Shown: positions 37,443 to 50,502, counted from the stretch's first letter. The stretch: DNA of 64,000 nt from Microvelia longipes (GCA_018340805.1 JACMZG010001908.1:34551294-34615293), one strand, 5' to 3'. Numbers and translations are program-made. Notes: generated by a model from the letters alone, not told the origin.

Positions 37443-37653
37443 TGTTGATCTTTGATTAAATTTTAATTAAAATTATTATAAACAATTGGCAACACTGATC
37501 AGTGAAAATTATGAAACCTTACTTGAAACCTTTCTTCTGGTTGTGTGTGCGTTCTCATGTTTTTTCCGATACTTCCGTGTTACTTACCTAATTAAAAGTG
37601 AATATGATACGATTAATTTTTATTTTTATTTAATTATGAAACCCTGACCAACA
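37443..37653 (+). repeat. copia 5' LTR
   Basis: 211 bp, begins TGTTGATC and ends CCAACA. Flanked by target duplication gaaag on the left and the tRNA-Met-type primer site on the right. Confidence 0.95.
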
Positions 37654-37744
37654 ATGGTTATGGGCCCAGAGTTTCATCAACGGATGTTTCAAACTGCGTC
37701 GGATGTTTTCGGATAGAAAATTTAAGTTCCGTACCGCGTCAAAA

Positions 37745-40072
37745 ATGGCAACAGAAGATTCCGTGGTTTTACCGAAACTCGACGGAAAAAATTTCATCAG
37801 TTGGCGATTCAGAATGTCAGCCCTTTTAGAAGGGAAAGGCCTGAAAGAAATAATAGATGATGATTGCCCATCAGATCCGAATAAAGCGGTAGACTTCAAA
37901 AAGTCAGATGCAAAAGCCCGAGCTATTATTTCGTGTGCTTTAGATGACGGACAAGTCGCTCTTCTTGTTAACTGTAAAACAGCTAAACAAATGTGGACGG
38001 CGTTATGTACGAGGTACGACCAAGAAAACACCAGAAGGAAAATTGAGGCAAGAAATGACGTTTCAAGAATAGAAATGAAGCCTAGTGAGACGTGGCATGA
38101 ATACTTAGAAAGGGCTGAACGAAATTTAGAAACAGCTCGCCTTTACGGAGCCAGTATAGATGATGAGGAATTTTTTGTATCAGTTTTAAGAGGTCTCCCC
38201 TCAAAATATAATATAATTGCACAGCAATTCGATAATATCTCCGGTAGTCTACAAGACTTAAAACGAAGTTTCATGCTCCACGATGAAAGAGAAAAGAACA
38301 CTCAGCCTCAACCACAAGCATTAAAAGTTTACGGTGGTAAGAATAACTATCAAAACAACTCAAAAGGAAAGAATGTTTGTTTTATCTGCTCCAAACCAGG
38401 TCATATTGCCAGCAATTGCTGGTATAAGAAGAAGAACTTTAATAAAAAGAGAAGGGCACGGCAATCTGCAAATGTGGTGACTTCAAACAATTCTCAGGCT
38501 GAAGCTGCTTGGTCAGTCTCGGAGACAGACCCGAAGAAATCTAACTTATGGATAATAGATTCAGGGGCCACTAGTCATATGTCAAGTGATTTAGAGTTGA
38601 ACATGACAGATAAAAAATTAGAAAAGAGAACAATTCACCTGGCAGACGACCGAACTATTGACGCTATAGGTTCGGGAACAGTGAACATAAAAAATGGACC
38701 TTACACATTATGTTTAAAGGATGTTTTGATCGTGCCACAACTTAAAGGGAATCTCATATCAGTCAGTAAGTTAATTCATAATAATTACAATGTTAATTTT
38801 AACTCTAATAAATGTTTGATCACAGATGTTAATGGTCAAATACAGTTTGAAGCAGACAAAAACGGTCAGTTTTATGCTATTGAATCTGTTTACAAAGTTG
38901 ATGATAAAACAGAATGGCATAGGAAACTTGGACATGTCAATGAAAAATATCTTGATTTGATGAAGAACAAACAAATAGTAGATTCTCTTAACTATAAAAA
39001 TAAGAAACTTGATTTATGCACTAGTTGTGTTAAATCAAAATTTTCAAGAAGACCGTTCTCTTCGGTGATAAATAAGCAGTCTAAACAAATATTAGAGTTA
39101 CTTCATATTGACTTGGTGGGCCCGATTGAAGAACCGTCAATTGGGGGCTCAAAATATATCTTTACTATGGTCGATGACTATTCTCGAAAAATATTTACTA
39201 GTTTCTTGGCTCAAAAATCAGAATCGTTTGAAAAATTGAAAAACTTTATAACATGGGCAGAAAATAATTATAATGTCCGTGTGAAACGAATCCGTTCAGA
39301 CAATGGAAAGGAATTTCTAGGAAATAACATGATAGGATACCTGAAACAAAAGGGCATAAAACATGAGTTTACTTGCTCATACACGCCTCAGCAAAATGGA
39401 ATTGCTGAGCGCGCAAATAGGACTATTATAGAAGGCGGAAGAGCCTTGTTAATAGATTCAGGTCTTCCGTTAGAGTTTTGGGCGGAAGCAGTCGGTACTT
39501 CTGTATATTTAAGAAACAGATGTCCTACCAAGTCAGATGATAGTGTATGTCCGCAGGAGGTGTTCACCGGTCGAAAACCGAGCGTTTCTCATTTAAAGGT
39601 ATTTGGCTGCTATTGTGAGTATTTACTACCAAAAGTGCATAGAGAAAAATTTTCATCAAAAACAAATACTGGAATATTTGTTGGATATTCATCACAGCGT
39701 AGAGCTTATAGAATATATGATGTAGATTCATTTAAAATTGCTGAATCCCGAGACGTTAAATTTTTTGAAAATAAACGGGGCGCTGAACTTCTAAAATTAA
39801 ATAATAGATCTTCTAAGAAAATAATATTGTTTAAATTTTCTGATGAAGATGAAGCTACTACTACAGAAACAGAAAACCAATCTGATAATGATGGATCTGA
39901 TAGTGAGTCTGGTCAATCTAGTGTTGATACTGATAGTAGTTCAGATAGATCTGATGCAGACAGCACTGATAACATAAGTGAAAAATCTGATGAAGGCAGC
40001 ACTGATAACAAGAGTGAGAAATCAGAAGTGAACTCATCTGATGAAAAAAAAGAAAAAAGAAAAAGAAGGTAA
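37745..40072 (+). CDS. copia gag-protease-integrase
   Basis: The start is most likely the ATG at 37745 (MATEDSVVLPKLDG), preceded by aaaa; an in-frame ATG at 37703 adds 14 residues. Domains in order: UBN2/gag-like region (LDGKNFISWRFRM), zinc knuckle CFICSKPGHIASNCW, protease WIIDSGATSHMS, integrase zinc site (HRKLGH ... CTSC), DDE core (HIDLVGPIE, RSDNGKEF, NGIAERANRT). It ends in an acidic/serine-rich linker and a run of lysines, after which the frame changes. The protein would package element RNA and integrate its DNA. Confidence 0.93.
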   Translation: MATEDSVVLPKLDGKNFISWRFRMSALLEGKGLKEIIDDDCPSDPNKAVDFKKSDAKARAIISCALDDGQVALLVNCKTAKQMWTALCTRYDQENTRRKIEARNDVSRIEMKPSETWHEYLERAERNLETARLYGASIDDEEFFVSVLRGLPSKYNIIAQQFDNISGSLQDLKRSFMLHDEREKNTQPQPQALKVYGGKNNYQNNSKGKNVCFICSKPGHIASNCWYKKKNFNKKRRARQSANVVTSNNSQAEAAWSVSETDPKKSNLWIIDSGATSHMSSDLELNMTDKKLEKRTIHLADDRTIDAIGSGTVNIKNGPYTLCLKDVLIVPQLKGNLISVSKLIHNNYNVNFNSNKCLITDVNGQIQFEADKNGQFYAIESVYKVDDKTEWHRKLGHVNEKYLDLMKNKQIVDSLNYKNKKLDLCTSCVKSKFSRRPFSSVINKQSKQILELLHIDLVGPIEEPSIGGSKYIFTMVDDYSRKIFTSFLAQKSESFEKLKNFITWAENNYNVRVKRIRSDNGKEFLGNNMIGYLKQKGIKHEFTCSYTPQQNGIAERANRTIIEGGRALLIDSGLPLEFWAEAVGTSVYLRNRCPTKSDDSVCPQEVFTGRKPSVSHLKVFGCYCEYLLPKVHREKFSSKTNTGIFVGYSSQRRAYRIYDVDSFKIAESRDVKFFENKRGAELLKLNNRSSKKIILFKFSDEDEATTTETENQSDNDGSDSESGQSSVDTDSSSDRSDADSTDNISEKSDEGSTDNKSEKSEVNSSDEKKEKRKRR

Positions 40073-40074
40073 TA

Positions 40075-41737
40075 ATGGAACCCCCTTCTAGACCAGTGAG
40101 ATCTACTCGTAAAAAAATAGACTACAATGAGTCATTAGATAGTAGCTGTGAAACAAAGAAAGATATTTCTTCATTAGACGATACTTATGTTCCTGACGAG
40201 TCTTCCTGTATTGCAAGTGAGAGTGTTCCAGCAAGCCATAATGAAGCTATGGCTCTACCAGAGTGGCGTCAGGCCATGTTGAAGGAGTTAGAATCGCTGA
40301 AGCAACATAATGTTTGGAGTTTAGTTCAACAGCCAGATGGTATAAAACCTATTAAATCTAAGTGGGTGTTCGCTCGAAAAAGAAATCCAGATGGATCTTA
40401 TGTGTGTAAAGCTAGATTAGTAGCACAGGGTTGCCACCAAAAATTTGGTGTAGATTATGTAGATACATTTTCTCCTGTAATGAAGCCTACTAGTTTAAAA
40501 GGTTTGATTGCATATGCAGCCCAACATGGGTTTAATATTAATCATTACGACATACAAACAGCTTTCTTGTATGGAAGTTTAAAAGAAAAGGTTTACATGC
40601 TACAGCCTCCTGGCTTTGTTAAGAAAGAGGGTTATGTTTGTAAACTTAACCAAGCCTTATATGGCTTAAAACAAGCTGGGAAGGTGTGGCATGAAACTTT
40701 TTGTAAACATCTAATTTCAAATGGTTTTAAAAAGTTTGACTCAGACCCATGTGTTTATTCATTTACAGAAAAAAATGAAAAAGTAATAATTGGACTACAT
40801 GTGATGATTTTTAATCGTTTCGTCAAATAACTCAATTTTAAGTAAAGCTTTAAATATTATCGAGCAGAAATTTGTTGTTAAAAAGTCTAAAGACACGAAT
40901 CATGTTTTGGGACTTGAAATTAAGTCTAAAAATGACAATGGAGGAAAGTTGTACCAGATACAACAGATTCAATATATTGATGAACTTTTAAAAAAATTTA
41001 AAATGACAGATTGTAACGCTGTCAGCACTCCTATGGATGCTCAACAAGACTTAGATAAAGTAGATAATTCCCCTCTTGTAAATGCAACTTATTACCAACA
41101 AATTCTCGCTCAATTATGTATTTGATGACTAGTACCCGCCAGATTTGGCTTACCCTGTTGGAGTTCTTTCCAGGTACTCTAAAGAACCCCGTATGATTCA
41201 CTTGAACGCTTTAAAGCGTGTAATAAAATATATAAAAGGTACAAGAGAATGGTCATTAACCTACTCTAAAGGCCCTTTAGGTCTGAAGGGCTATGTTGAT
41301 GCAAACTGGAAAGGAGGCCAACAATCTACTACAGGTTTTCTTTTCAAAATAGGTAAAAATATTATCCAATGGTCTTCTAGGAAACAAAACTGTGTTTCTT
41401 TATCGACCTGTGACGCTGAGGTCACTGCTATGTCAGAAGCCTTAAGACAAGGCGTTTACCTAAAAATATTTCTAGAAGAACTTTTTGTGTTGACTTAGGT
41501 GTAATAAAAATGATGTGTGATAACCAAGCAGCTTTATCTCTTGGTAAAAGTGGATACACCACATCAAAATCTAATCACTTAATAAGACAAGTATCTTTTA
41601 TAAACCATTATTATGCAAATAATACTGTTGATTTGATTCATGTTAGCTCAAAAAATCAAATTGCAGACTTCTTGACTAAACCTTTGAACTATAGTTCATT
41701 TAAAAATTGTTTAGATCTTTTGAGAGAACTTGAATAA
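40075..41737 (+). pseudogene. copia reverse transcriptase and RNase H, several frameshifts
   Basis: Fragments at 40075-40830, 40907-41125, 41145-41498 and 41510-41737 lie in three different frames but together cover RT (KSKWVFARKRNPDGSY, KARLVAQG, FSPVMKPTS, DIQTAFLYG) and RNase H (GYVDANWKG, CDNQAALSLGKS, ADFLTKPL). The catalytic aspartate motif expected near 40800 is disrupted by a frame change. Either the copy is dead, or some small indels are assembly errors; the near-identical LTRs make that worth testing. Confidence 0.88.
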
Positions 41738-42310
41738 TTTTTTATTTTAATTTTTTATAAAGTTATTAATTTATGTTCTATTAAATTGAAATTTAAAAAA
41801 GCAGTATATTATTTTTTACATTATTATAAAGATATTTTATTGAAAAAAATATAAGAAAGAATACTGTTAAATTATAATTTAAAAATAGTATCAATTTATT
41901 AAGTAAATGTTTTTTTTCTAAAAATAATGAAATTTTATTGTTCTTATGTGGAAAATTTAAGAATTTTAATTTTATTTTACTTTTCATATTCTAAATGAAA
42001 ATGTTAACAGATCAAGTTTAATTATCTTATTTTGACTTTCAAATTTTGTTAATCTATTTTACTTTATTTTGATTACTTGATTATTAGTTCATCTAAAAAT
42101 TGATTATTGGATTTAAAAAGATTAATCAATTGTTAAGTTGATATTAGATGAAACAATTAAACAAGTAATACATACTTAGTTTATATAAGAAATATGAACT
42201 TATTTTGATTTAGAAGAAATTATTTATTTTGTATATATTTAAATCTTCACCGATATGAGTTGCTATTTAGTCGCCCGTTAATTTTTTTGGATTAAAATTT
42301 ATGGGGTATT

Positions 42311-42521
42311 TGTTGATCTTTGATTAAATTTTAATTAAAATTATTATAAACAATTGGCAACACTGATCAGTGAAAATTATGAAACCTTACTTGAAACCTT
42401 TCTTCTTGGTGTGTGTGCGTTCTCATGTTTTTTCCGATACTTCCGTGTTACTTACCTAATTAAAAGTGAATATGATACGATTAATTTTTATTTTTATTTA
42501 ATTATGAAACCCTGACCAACA
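42311..42521 (+). repeat. copia 3' LTR
   Basis: 211 bp, differing from the 5' LTR only near the cttctggt/cttcttgg segment. The target duplication gaaag follows at once. Confidence 0.95.
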
Positions 42522-42768
42522 GAAAGTTGAAACTTTATACAAATAACAGTTTATGTATTGAATAATAGCAGCAAAAATTTCGAAAAATCATAAAACGTGA
42601 AAAATTGTTGCTATCAATTTAAGATTTAGTACGCATGTAGCCAAAAATAAGGCTATGTGCTATGTTTTATCTCATTATCAGCACTAGTTCAATTTTTGAC
42701 TTGTGTACGTGTTTTTAAAAAATGTAAACATCTGAAAATAATCCAATTGAATTAAAATTTGGTAAAAT

Positions 42769-43474
42769 CTATTAGTCCAAGAGCCGGGCCAGAAAAGATG
42801 TGACTTATTTTGTACTACTTCAAACCATTTTTTTCTGAAAATTTACCTTAAATTATGAAGAAAAAACATAGTCTGCCTATCCAGAGTGAAGCCCTTCATA
42901 TAATTGCGCATGCTCAAAATTTTATAAAATCGCACAAATTTCAGTTTTTTTAAATAAGTGGTGCTCTTTGGTTTGTGTGCAAAACATGAAGAGATCATTT
43001 TTTAAATGATGTTCTGTAAAATGAGTGTGTAATATTAAAAATCGAATGAACACAACGTCATGCCTCTTTCAAAAACACCCAAAATATGGTTTATATATGG
43101 AAAGTTACATATAAGCGAATTTCTTTGAAAAAAACATTGGCTTTTTGAGCATTTTTGGCCATTTAACAAATATCATAACTTAAGTCATAGTAATCCGATT
43201 TTAACAAAAAACACTCGTTATATAGGAAATTTTATCAGGTTTAAAAAATGTTCTCTTCATGTTTTGCGCACGACTAACAGGGAACCACTTATTGCAAGAA
43301 AAATAGAATTTGTGCGATTTTCTAATATTTTGAGCGAGCACAATCATTGTAGGGCTCCACTCTGGATAGGCAGACTGTGCTTTTCCTTCATAATTTAAGG
43401 TATATTTTCAGACAAAATTTATTTGAAGTAGTACAAAATGAGTCACATTTTTTAGGCCTGGCTCTTGGATTATA
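42769..43474. mobile_element. Foldback element, copy 2
   Basis: Same family: starts CTATTAGTCCAAGAGCCGGG and ends CCTGGCTCTTGGATTATA, with the same internal mirrored segments. It replaces the 3' part of 5S-composite copy F. Confidence 0.75.
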
Positions 43475-43860
43475 TCTAGGTTTACCAAGATATAATCCAA
43501 TGGATTATATCTATCTATATATATGGATTATATTTAGGTTTACCCATGTCAGCTTAAGTAGGGTAGGCAAACAGACACGGGATTAGCTAGAGTGGGCCAG
43601 AAACGCTTCTCTTCCTATCAGGCACCGAAGCACCTGCTCTGACGAGAACCGGTATTATAAATATACAGGTACCAGGGGTTGCGCAGTTTTACCTCATGCC
43701 CAGGAGGTCTTTGCCTAACTGAGGTCTGTTCTAAAATAAAGCGGGTTTATATGATTGAATAGTTTTTGTAATAAAGAATCAGTTACTTGATTTGATTTAC
43801 ACACCAGTGTTTTGCATGAAACATTATTAAATTATTGGAGCAATTATATCTTTAAAAATT
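43475..43860. other. Unclassified fragment, partly GC-richer
   Basis: 43540-43740 is richer in GC than its surroundings and ends with aataaagcggg, so it may be a fragment of a transcribed element, but no family was recognised. Confidence 0.35.
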
Positions 43861-43899
43861 TGATATGATGAGGAAAAGTTCCGAGGTACCCCGTACCCA

Positions 43900-45015
43900 A
43901 TTTTTACCCTGGCCCCATTGGGGCATAGTAGGGTCTTTATTAACATCATCAAGTCGTAAGGCCCCAAGTCAGAGGTGTGCTTCATCATTTACGCAAAAAT
44001 AGGGCTCCCATTGGAGTTTAATATAGTCTATCTTAACATCATCAAGTGTCGTGGCCCCAGTCAGAGTTAGGCTGTATTTTTTACCTTTAAATTGAGCTCC
44101 ATTAGAGCATTTAATAGCCTTTTTTTACATTATCAAGTCGCTGAGCCCCCATTTAAAGGCTGTCCATATTTTTACATATAATTGGAGCCTTATTGGAGAA
44201 TATATAAAAGTGTATATTAACATAATTATTTAGAAGCTATAGTCAGAGTTATGCCGCACCTTTTATCTACAAATGGGGCTCTATTAGAGCACAAAATAGC
44301 CTCTCTTAAGATTATCAAGTCGCTGACACCCCAGCCAGAGTTATGATGCATCTTTAAACCACAAATGGTGCTTTATTAGAGCACACAATATCCTCTCTTA
44401 TGATAATCTTATAGTCGCTGACACCCCAGTCAGAGTTATGATGTATCTTTTAACTACAAATGGTGCTTTATTGGAGCAAACAATAGCCTCTCTTATGATA
44501 ATCTTATAGTCGCTGACACCCCAGTCAGAGTTATGATGTATCTTTTAACTACAAATGGTGCTTTATTGGAGCAAACAATAGCCTCTCTTATGATAATCTT
44601 ATAGTCGCTGACACCCCAGTCAGAGTTATGATGCATCTTTTAACTACAAATGGTGCTTTATTAGAGCGAACAATATCCTCTCTCATGATAATCTTATAGT
44701 CGCTGACACCCCAATCAGAGTTATGATGCATCTTTTAACTACAAATGGTGCTTTATTGGAGCAAACAATATCCTCTCTTATGATAATCTTATAGTCGCTG
44801 ACACCCCAGTCAGAGTTATGATGCATCTTTTAACTACAAATGGTGCTTTATTAGAGCACACAATAGCCTCTCTTATGATAATCTTATAGTCGCTGACACC
44901 CCAGTTAGAGTTTGATGCATCTTCTAACTACAAATGGTGCTTTATTAGAGCAGACAATAGCCTCTATGATAATCTTATAGTGGCTGACACCCTAGTCAGA
45001 GTTGTGGATCATCAT
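43900..45015. repeat. 95-bp satellite array
   Basis: CCCCAGTCAGAGTTATGATG recurs at exact 95-bp steps (44424, 44519, 44614, 44709, 44804, 44899). About eleven units in all; those at the left end (43920-44350) are increasingly diverged. The array starts right at the gaggtaccccgtaccc end of a 5S-composite tail (43862-43898). Confidence 0.85.
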
Positions 45016-45404
45016 TTACCTACAAATAGTACATTTTGTGTTATTTTATTATACCACTAACAAATGGTTATAATCTATATTTTACCTATGATTGGAGCAT
45101 AATGCAGTCATTACTAGTATATTATACTACCACTAGTATAGTCGGTGGTCCCTAGTCAGATCGTATTATTTCTGCTAATGAATACGGCCTAACAGATGGT
45201 TCATTTTAAGTTTATATTAATCCAGTTATAAATATTAAGTATCAGTATAAGTAGTGACAGTCATAACAACTTAATAAAATATATTTGTCTCATTAATGAA
45301 TGTGTAATTTTGGTTTTACATATACATTTTTATTAAATCTAAAATGAAAGCAGATTCGACTTCATGTTTAAATCTCATATGTAATAATAATAAAAAAAAT
45401 AATA

Positions 45405-45580
45405 ATGCCCGTTTAGAGCCTTGCGGCTCATCAGGGATAAACCCTGCGGGAACAACTTCGGGTGGTAATAGCAACTGTTACGCTCAGAGTACATTCTTAA
45501 GTTGACGATAATTTATCTAAACAATAATTTTATATAAACTGAGAGCGTAACCTGGGATGTGAAACCCAGATGTCTTATGT
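45405..45580 (-). mobile_element. tRNA-derived SINE, family 2 (5'-truncated copy)
   Basis: On the - strand it starts at the B-box end (ACATCCCAGGTTACGCTCTC) and runs through the same body to TGAGCCGCAAGGCTC, AACGGGCATT and an ATT-rich tail. 5' truncation is what target-primed reverse transcription produces. Confidence 0.68.
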
Positions 45581-45581
45581 A

Positions 45582-46515
45582 ATTAAGTAAAATTAAAAGT
45601 GTTATGTAAATATAAACATATGCAATGTATTTGAAAATGTATATAAGTATTACTTGCAAATTTTTGTTACGAAGAATTTTTATTTTGAACAGATTAATTT
45701 TTTAAATTAATTAAGGAGAGGAGAAGAAGCCTATTCAGAGCCAGATTGTTATAACGTCATTAACACGGTTTACTGACTCAGAAAATTTTTTAAAAAGAAG
45801 GAAAATAAAGTAATTAGTGTCGGGTAAATGTCGTCTTATATGTTTATTAGGATGCGTGATTAAATTTAATCGGTGCAAAGTCGATGTGGCCACTCTAATT
45901 AACTAAAAAACTGTGGCAAATAAATGGAAAACTTACAATACGGTTTTCTAACAAAACATTTCGACTAAAGAGTCGTTACCTATGTTCTTGGTAGCTCTGA
46001 GTTGAAACTAGTCCGGAATCAATACGAGCACTCAAAGTACAAAAATATGGAAACCCAGGTTTAAAGCTTGGTACCCGCAATAAAATTATATTATCGTAGT
46101 TTTAAAATTAAATGAACACTATATTACTGGATGGAACGATTCAGATGCGTGCTTTCTTGCTTAACAATCAATTTTCTGTTTAAAAAAAAAAAAAATTGTT
46201 TGATATTTAAAAAATGTTAAAAAAGTTTAATTTCTGTTAACCATCGGTTTATAATTAATAACTCGAGCACTGCCATTACTACACTGGTAACTTGATTTTC
46301 CCAGATTTTTAAAGGAAATGCGTATATTTATCTCATAGGTTACACGAAACTATGTTTATCATTCCAAAATCGGAACTGCACAGCATTCATACTCAATTAA
46401 AAAGGTTGATTTAAAAATATTATTCCATTCCGTTCAAGAGATTTTACACAAATCTAGAATAATGTAATACATAAATATTGTATTATTTAGTAATCTATTT
46501 AATTATTATTATACA
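45582..46515. other. Unannotated spacer
   Basis: AT-rich DNA without frame or repeat that I can place. Confidence 0.55.
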
Positions 46516-46517
46516 CA

Positions 46518-46635
<118 letters not shown>

Positions 46636-46639
46636 AAAA

Positions 46640-47700
46640 AAATATGATTAATCATATTTTTAAGTTTTCTACGGCTAGTAAAAATCCTGTGATATTTGAA
46701 TTAATAAACATACTTTTTTCTTGTAAACACGCTAGCTTAAAATTATATGTTACCATGATTTTAAGCAAATAGGTAAGGAAGCCTTGTTACATGATTGGGA
46801 GCTTGTCTTGAAAAGCTTAAAGTAAAAACTTATTCGATATATGTGAACAGTTAAGTTATGTTATTTCGCAACAACCGTAGATGAAAATTATTCTTAACTT
46901 TAATTTGCAAGTTAGTTTATCAGTAAGTAATTTTTGTAATCAACCATTACCTTGTATTTCAATACAAATAATCTGATTATCTCCAAAACCAGTTTATATG
47001 AATCATACCTAAGTGTAATAAAATTCATAAAACTTATTTTTAGCGCATCATTGCTATATAAACCAATACATTTTAATAACGTCAATTGAAATAAATAACA
47101 ACTAAGCCAAGAAATAATTAATATCATGATTATAATTCCCAGGAATATACTTAAACTTGCAAACCACTGAATCGTGGCTGAAGTTTCCTTTTAATTTTCC
47201 TCTTAAGCTGTGCACTAACGTAAAGGATAAATTAAATAAATGATTCAGGTAGTTAAGAATACACCAATTTAAAGTTACCTGCCACCATAACTATTTGTAA
47301 ATTAACGTTTAAAACTTTATTCTAAGGGAAGTCAAAGGATGAAAGATGACTTGTTATATAATCATTTTAAAATATTCTGTCAGGCATAGCACAAAGCTTC
47401 TATGCTTATTTCACTCATACCTTTTTTGCCCTAGGAAAAATAGGGCAAAAAATGTATTCTTTTTATACTTAAAAAGAATAATAGAACGAATAAATAGTGA
47501 TACGTACATTAAAATTTCTTCATCAGTTTTCAATATCGTTACCTTTGATCTTACACATTAAAATGCTTACTCATTAAATTTTTTCAAACAGACATGGTTT
47601 CTATTGATAATTGAAGTATGGAGCAAGATGTACTAAATAAAGTGGCAACAATTATTACTTTTAAGAATAATGACCACAATAGACAGCAAAATAAAGTTAA
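46640..47700. other. Unannotated spacer
   Basis: Only short chance frames and a small hairpin (TTTGCCCT/AGGGCAAA near 47427). Confidence 0.55.
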
Positions 47701-48490
47701 CCTGTTGGCCTAAAGAGGAGATTTTCAAGTTCCCGACACAAAACATCTTATCCTTTACAACAGTATATTCATATAAAATGACTTTTATCCAGTGGCGGAC
47801 TGAGCCAAAAAGGCCCGAAGAGTATGATTGGCCTAAATGGCCCTAACCTACATCTTAAGGTGCCCAAAAGGGGTGTTCTATTTTGCTTCTCAAGTAGACT
47901 TATCCACTTTGAACTAGAGTAGTATTAATGATTATAGCAAGCTTTATTTAATTATAATCAATTTAATTTTAAAATAATAAAATGAAATTATTTTATTAAA
48001 ATAAAGTAAAATCTAAAGTAAATAAAATAAATAATTAATTATAAAATAAACCTTAGTAAAATTAAAATAACTGAAATAAAACTTAAGTTTATTAATTTTA
48101 ATGTAATATTTAATGAAACTTTTCATGTTTATCCTCTAGGATCCCGTTGTACTGCTTTAAGGCCCTAATCAAGTATATTAAGGGCCGCGTAGGACCTTAA
48201 AAGGTACAGGTATATAGAATAGGGACCTTGAAGAACTTAGGTAACAAATTGGGGATATTTCAAGTACTTAAAAAGGGTCAATCTTCAAGGCCCATTCTTG
48301 CTGCTTTAGGGCCCTGACCAACTCTTGCCGTCCTCCTTATGGAAAATAAATATAAGAACAAATTTAACTAAAAGGCATAAAATATGGATCATAGTTTAAT
48401 GGATTAACTTTTTCTCAAATCCCCAATGTAGTTACGGCAGTTTTAGTCTGCCAACTTCGAGAATTTACTACAGATGTCTTTAATTTACTA
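47700..48490. repeat. Dispersed repeat related to 7480-7990
   Basis: Shares TCCTTTACAA, TTCATATAA...TGACTTTTA, AACTAAAA, TCAAATCCCCAATSTAGTTA and CAACTT...GAATT in the same order. It has its own interior (GGGCCCT-rich, 47810-48330) where the other copy carries the 176-bp MITE. Confidence 0.55.
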
Positions 48491-48599
48491 TAGATGTCTA
48501 TTTAAAAAAAGCCTCTTAACTCGAAATTGTAGGCACTTAGTACTTTGAAGTCAAAGCTACGTGTACAGGAAAGAAAAGATAAAAAACCCCCCAATACGT

Positions 48600-48722
<123 letters not shown>

Positions 48723-48817
48723 ATGGAAGCTAATTTTAAACCATATAAAAGACCTTTAAATAAATAATAATTTAATTCAAACCAGAAACCGGGTTTTGAC
48801 CTGAATTACATTGTCTA

Positions 48818-49380
48818 CCAATCCAGAATGGAGCCCTTCATTAGAATGCGCTCGCACAAATTCCAGTTTTCTGGTAATAAGTGGTTCCCTGTAGGTCGTG
48901 TGCAAAACATGAAAAGAACTCTTTTTTAAAGCTGATAAAATTTTCCATGAAACAAGCGTTTTTTTGTCGAAATCGAACAAACAAATGTCACAAAAAACTA
49001 AAAGGCATAAAATATGGATCATAGTTTAATGGATTAACTTTTTCTCAAATCAAAAATCAATGTAGTTACTGCTGTAACTACATTGGGGTTGAAATGGCCA
49101 AAAAAATGCACAAAAATCTAATATTTCTCCAAAGAAATTCGCTGAATTTGCATAATTTACCAATTTTTTTAGGTGTTTTTGAAAGATTTATAACTTCAAT
49201 TGTAGTCGTTCGATTTTGATGATTAAATATTTGTTTTATAGAAAAATCTATCAGCTTTAAAAAATGTTCTCTTTATGTTTTGCAAAAGACCCACAGGGAA
49301 CCATTTATTCCAAGAAAACTGAAATTAGTGCTATTTTATAAAATGTTGAGCATGCGCAATCATATGAAGGGCGGAAAAAT
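48818..49380. mobile_element. Foldback element, copy 3 (truncated at both ends)
   Basis: Only the inner parts of the arms remain (AGTGGTTCCCTGTAGGTCGT against GACCCACAGGGAACCAT). A segment of about 65 bp at 48996-49063, duplicated from 48369-48440, sits between them. Confidence 0.65.
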
Positions 49381-49842
49381 GTTTCGTTTGCTTTGAAATC
49401 TAGCACGCAAGTAGCAACATATAAAACATATGTATGTTTCATCACGTTATAAGTTCAATTTTATGGAATAACCTGAATAATTTTTTTAAATTGTTTTTTT
49501 TGCCCGGATTAACCGCTTCGACAACTTGCCCCATAGCGGTAATCACTCCATTCACCCGCGGTCATTAATTCGGGTATGCCTACCAACTAACCCTGTTGGA
49601 GGCACTTGCTCCTTAAATAAAACTATTATAATTATTATTATTTACAGTAGAATTTACTTTATTTATAACTAATTACTTAATTTATGTACTTCCTTTAACT
49701 TATTTTTCGGATTACTCCCTTTTTAAACCTAGACTTTACACGTTGTGTTTCCTAGTGAGTTATAAGACCAAACAGCAATTTTACTTATATTTTATTTATT
49801 TATACTTATTACTATTATTAATGTATTTTTATTTTAATACCC

Positions 49843-50502
49843 ATGTTAAGTGTTCTTTCCCTGAGCTCTCAGAGTATCTGTAATGTTGTAACACGTTTTA
49901 ATATTATAAATTATCTCAAGAACATGTTTGTTGAGTCTCATTGTGTGCTTTTTATGTTCTGCATCATGTTTTGTAAACATATTTCTCTCTGCATCCTCTC
50001 ACTAGCTGAAGGGTGTGTATAAATAGAATATATATGTACCTATGAAGGTAAGCTGAAACCATGAGTACAACAGATGTTTGGAGCTACACTATGTTGTACT
50101 GACTAGAGGCGATATAAGATCCTGGACGCGATCAGAGGCTTAGGCTCTACACACTGATCAATTTGTTTCATGATGAAACCAGGAACAGCGACATGAAAGA
50201 CACAATATCAGGTCTGTACTAAAGAACATCAGGCACTTGGGCTCTGCAATCTGATGTTTCAGGTCACGTAGATATGAATCAACGGAAGGAAATTAAGGGT
50301 ATATATAAAAATAAATAAATAAAAACGAAGTAACTAGGAGCGATGCGAAACATGTTGGTTCAGGTGGAGATATCAGAAGTGTTAATTCGTTTAGTGTGGA
50401 ACTAATATTAGATCACAGTATAAGAATAAATAAATTAATATGACAAAACGGGAATTAAACTTAATATTAGTATCACAGTAAAGGGCGCCACATAGGGTTT
50501 TA
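49843..50502 (+). repeat. Possible solo or truncated LTR
   Basis: Begins TGTTAAGTG and ends GTTTTAACA, with a TATA-like TGTATAAATAGA at about 50017 and AATAAA further on. Right after the end comes TGGCAGCTGCGTGG, which looks like a primer-binding site. No second LTR and no coding region found, so this is a tentative call. Confidence 0.35.

Larger units (their letters stand above)
37443..42521 (+). mobile_element. Ty1/copia LTR retrotransposon, recent insertion
   Basis: Two 211-bp LTRs (37443-37653 and 42311-42521) differ at only about two bases. A 5-bp target duplication, gaaag, lies at 37438-37442 and 42522-42526. Directly after the 5' LTR is GGTTATGGGCCCAG (37656-37669), the internal initiator-tRNA-Met primer site type known from Drosophila copia. 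The coding order gag, protease, integrase, reverse transcriptase, RNase H is diagnostic of Pseudoviridae. It sits inside another dispersed repeat, whose two halves rejoin exactly at the target site. Near-identical LTRs point to a young insertion although the frame is broken several times. Confidence 0.96.
37296..42765 (+). repeat. 5S-composite repeat, copy F, split by the copia element
   Basis: The head at 37296-37437 (AATCCGAAACCGGGATGAAA) stops at the copia target site and resumes at 42527 (gttgaaactttatac) to 42765. A foldback element then replaces the 5S and tail part. Confidence 0.78.
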
